Made by a program: the position numbers and the translations under genes | The notes under the pieces: model-generated | Databases searched by the model: none | The model's input: only the letters and a program-made list of their open reading frames with translations | What the model was told of the DNA's origin: nothing | Assembly (NCBI GenBank): GCA_903912445.1 | Contig: CAIWHP010000048.1 | Location: 16,198 to 80,197, forward strand | DNA length: 64,000 bases | Source of the DNA: an uncultured Lentisphaerota bacterium | GTDB taxonomy: Bacteria > Verrucomicrobiota > Kiritimatiellia > CAIQIC01 | Direction: 5' to 3' | Part shown: positions 62,081 to 64,000 of the stretch, piece after piece | Layout of the letters: each line of letters opens with the position of its first letter | Numbering within the stretch: the first letter of the stretch is position 1

Positions 62081-62152
62081 GTACCATAAACGTATCACCT
62101 GAATCCCGTGTTTTCTGACCCACCAACCGGGCGGGTGATACGTTTATGGTAC
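62081..62152. repeat. 19-bp perfect inverted repeat downstream of tRNA-Leu
   Basis: GTACCATAAACGTATCACC (62081-62099) and GGTGATACGTTTATGGTAC (62134-62152), separated by 34 bp. Minus-strand frame between tRNA and the left arm reads 'VEETPAKAQPEDGTARKPLQ', possibly the worn end of a recombinase gene. Candidate recombinase-binding or attachment region. Confidence 0.85.
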
Positions 62153-62156
62153 TGAT

Positions 62157-62180
62157 TGAAACCCGGCGCGGTTTTTTTTT
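62157..62180 (+). terminator. Weak terminator-like hairpin
   Basis: AAACC-cggcgc-GGTTT followed by a T run (62172 onward). Short stem, so moderate at best. Confidence 0.4.
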
Positions 62181-63181
62181 ATGCCCTAGACCGCACGATA
62201 GCGGCAGAATTCAGGCGCGCCGTGGGTGTGGTGAATAGCAACGCTTGGGGATGTAAGGTGCCCGGCTGTCACGTTTCGCGGATGCCAGCGACCGGGAAAG
62301 TCGTCAACGACTTGTGAGATTGGCCCCGGCGTCGTGGCAACGCGACGGCGAGGAAAAGTAGCCACACCTCACGCGCGGGAGAGGCACAACCGGCCCGCGT
62401 CAGATGACGGTGAGTTGACGATCATCAACGAATCAACGACACAGCAGAAGACAGGACAGAAGAAAACAGGAAAAAGAAGCAGAGAGAGGGCGTCTTTTCG
62501 CTTTTTGATTTGTTTCTTCAAGGGAAGCAGCCGAGCAAGAGAAAAGCGCCGGGGCCAGCAGATGGGTTTGACTGGCCTTGGGCGCGGAACAATGGCGGCT
62601 GCCGCCGCGCGGTAGTCGCCCGGCGCTGGCAACGGATTCCCTATCCGATGCCGCCGAGGAACCGCCCAAGACGCCAAGGAACTGGACAGAGCCCCGGATG
62701 GAAACGTTGAACAGGCTGCAAGGCTTGTAGCAATAACTGTAGCAGCGTAGCCCGCCGAGGCTCGCCGCCCTGTCATGCGGTTGCCCCGTTGCGCGCAAAG
62801 TGTCCTCACCTATACGCATGATTCATCCGCCGCCGTGCGTGCCTGCCCCGTACCAGCGCGTTCCATCGCTGGGATGATGGAAGACCCGGACGCAGTCAAG
62901 ATCGCCACGCCTTGCCCCTGCCGCTTTCGCCAGCCCCGCGTCCACACCGCCGCCAGTTACCCGGTCGAGACACATAAGCAGCCGGGTGGGGGGGGGGAGG
63001 GGGGCGGCACGCACCAGCGTGGCGAAGTGAACCGATGGAACCCACGAGCAAGAATTTTTACAATGTGACTTTGCGTGTGTCCTGCCGCTGTTCATGTCCA
63101 ACGCGTGAGTCGTCTGCGCGCGTGAATAATCTGAATTGCCCAAAAAACGCCGCACCCTTTGCTTGACGTTGCCGCTGTCGC
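62181..63181. other. About 1 kb without recognisable genes
   Basis: Open frames here are short and lack family features. Contains a purine-rich stretch around 62440-62500 and a G-run near 62985-62996. Codon-like periodicity is not evident. Might hold small phage-type genes or a non-coding control region of the element whose ATPase lies to the right. Confidence 0.5.
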
Positions 63182-64000
63182 CTACGGCGGCGCGGGATCG
63201 CATCCAAAGTTGACCGACTGGCAAAAATCACGCAACCGCCGCACAATACAAGCTGCGGTGTCGGCAAACTGTTCATCCCACCCGGCCAACTTGTGCGCCA
63301 ATCGGTCGCCATCCATCTGCACGGAGACGATCAACGGCTTGGCTCGCGCAACGCGATGTTCCACGAGAGCGAAAAGCCGTTCCGCGTAGTAACCCGTCAT
63401 TTTCGTCTGGCTCAAATCGTCAATGAAAACGATGTCGGCGGCGCGGAGCTTGCCTTCAAATGTCGAAGGCTCGCGGCGTAGTGACGGCAAATGGTCCCCG
63501 CGATATTCATACGTGGCCTCATGTTCGACTTCACCATTGTGCGCGGCCACGATCACGCCTTGCTTTAATTCATCCGCAGTCAGCGCATAAAATTGTGTGC
63601 CGTTCTCGCGGTACAAGGTTGCAAGTCGGTTGTAGATGGCGCGGGTCTTGCCGTAACCCGTGGCACCGAAGACGATCAGGCCGGGTTTCTTGCCGCCGGG
63701 TGCCCAGAGTTGTACGCGGTCGAAGGCGGCGGGGTTCTTCAACATATCACGGACGATAGGTTGGCGATATTCCAGCGGGACAACCTGTGTGATGTGTGCC
63801 TCACGGTATCTGGCAAGGTCACTGACCTTGCGTTTGCCGGATGCCGCAATCCATGCATCAAGCTGCGCTTGGTATTCAGCGCGCAACGCCTCAAGTGTTA
63901 CTGCGCTTGCCTCCCAGCGCCGGGCAGCGTCGGTAATCCAAGCCCGCCCCAAGTCCCGCGCCTCGTTGTGAAGATTATTAGGGAACCACACCCGAAGAAA
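63182..64000 (-). CDS. DnaC/IstB-like AAA+ ATPase (helicase-loader type), upstream end outside window
   Basis: At least 269 residues; the frame stays open to the window edge, so the true start may lie beyond it (a GTG at 63991 is the first visible). Walker A 'GATGYGKTRAIYNRLA' about residue 108, Walker B 'AADIVFIDDLSQTKMT' about 188, sensor-like 'LIVSVQM'. A helical N-terminus ('LDAWIAASGKRKVSDLARYREAHI') precedes it. Resembles DnaC-type loaders carried by phages and integrative elements, which recruit the replicative helicase. Its position after tRNA-Leu fits an integrated element. Confidence 0.75.
   Translation of the reverse strand, partial: FLRVWFPNNLHNEARDLGRAWITDAARRWEASAVTLEALRAEYQAQLDAWIAASGKRKVSDLARYREAHITQVVPLEYRQPIVRDMLKNPAAFDRVQLWAPGGKKPGLIVFGATGYGKTRAIYNRLATLYRENGTQFYALTADELKQGVIVAAHNGEVEHEATYEYRGDHLPSLRREPSTFEGKLRAADIVFIDDLSQTKMTGYYAERLFALVEHRVARAKPLIVSVQMDGDRLAHKLAGWDEQFADTAACIVRRLRDFCQSVNFGCDPAPP

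Noticed and set aside
61916-62098. Minus-strand 60-residue protein overlapping tRNA-Leu
   Set aside because: Its last third is the complement of the tRNA gene ('GGTRTHT' type artefact). At most the upstream part is a recombinase remnant.

Overview
The window is GC-rich bacterial DNA. Its gene content points to the Planctomycetes-Verrucomicrobia-Kiritimatiellota-Lentisphaerota (PVC) group: five sulfatases with 'RRDFLKLAG'-type twin-arginine leaders, three GH127 enzymes, a DUF6259 protein, beta-helix proteins, a transglutaminase-like exoprotein and a C-terminal sorting-type tail. I favour a Kiritimatiellota/Verrucomicrobiota/Lentisphaerota bacterium specialised on complex, partly sulfated, arabinose- and rhamnose-containing polysaccharides. 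This is inference from gene families; no 16S rRNA gene is present.

Layout. Positions 1-18.1 kb hold a dense, mostly co-directional polysaccharide-degradation cluster: DUF6259, GH127, GH43/32-like propeller, TolB-like propeller, TIM-barrel protein, GH49-like beta-helix, small secreted protein, two more GH127, a shrunken GH88/GH105 remnant, a second TIM-barrel protein, a sulfatase and a small helical protein. Positions 18.1-32.7 kb hold four more sulfatases, a beta-helix lyase-like protein (minus strand), a large repeat-propeller exoprotein and a GH78-type alpha-L-rhamnosidase. Positions 33-38.3 kb hold three tandem alpha/beta-hydrolase esterases overlapping into a beta-helix protein. Positions 38.4-50.6 kb are a more disordered accessory stretch (NIPSNAP, DUF2585, two SGNH/SASA esterases, a lipoprotein, a transglutaminase-like protein, a tannase-like esterase, a PHP protein). 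It carries five copies of one dispersed repeat, an array of short tandem repeats and three gene remnants. Positions 50.8-61.8 kb are housekeeping: VOC protein, pdxB, a GT39 glycosyltransferase, then a TPP-riboswitch-controlled thiC followed by a PabB-PabC fusion, a ThiD-ThiE fusion and a Znu-type metal ABC transporter. A tRNA-Leu(CAG) at 61.9 kb is followed by 1.2 kb without clear genes and a DnaC/IstB-like ATPase, which looks like the edge of an integrated element.

How it works together. The secreted enzymes form a plausible cascade: sulfatases remove sulfate esters, SGNH/tannase/alpha-beta esterases remove acyl groups, beta-helix and GH78/GH127/GH43-like enzymes cleave the backbone and the arabinose and rhamnose side chains. 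No SusC/SusD pair or sulfatase-maturing enzyme is in the window.

The main unusual signals are: (i) a dispersed palindrome, TTTCCAA-N3-TTGGAAA, that occurs as pairs or a triplet at a fixed 31-32 bp centre spacing, between genes and also in frame inside the pabBC gene; (ii) a near-identical promoter, TTGGCA-N16-CATACT, in front of three sulfatases, the rhamnosidase and the esterase operon, which suggests a shared regulon; (iii) a roughly 125-bp repeat family with five same-orientation copies between 39 and 50 kb; and (iv) remnants of genes lying next to these repeats.
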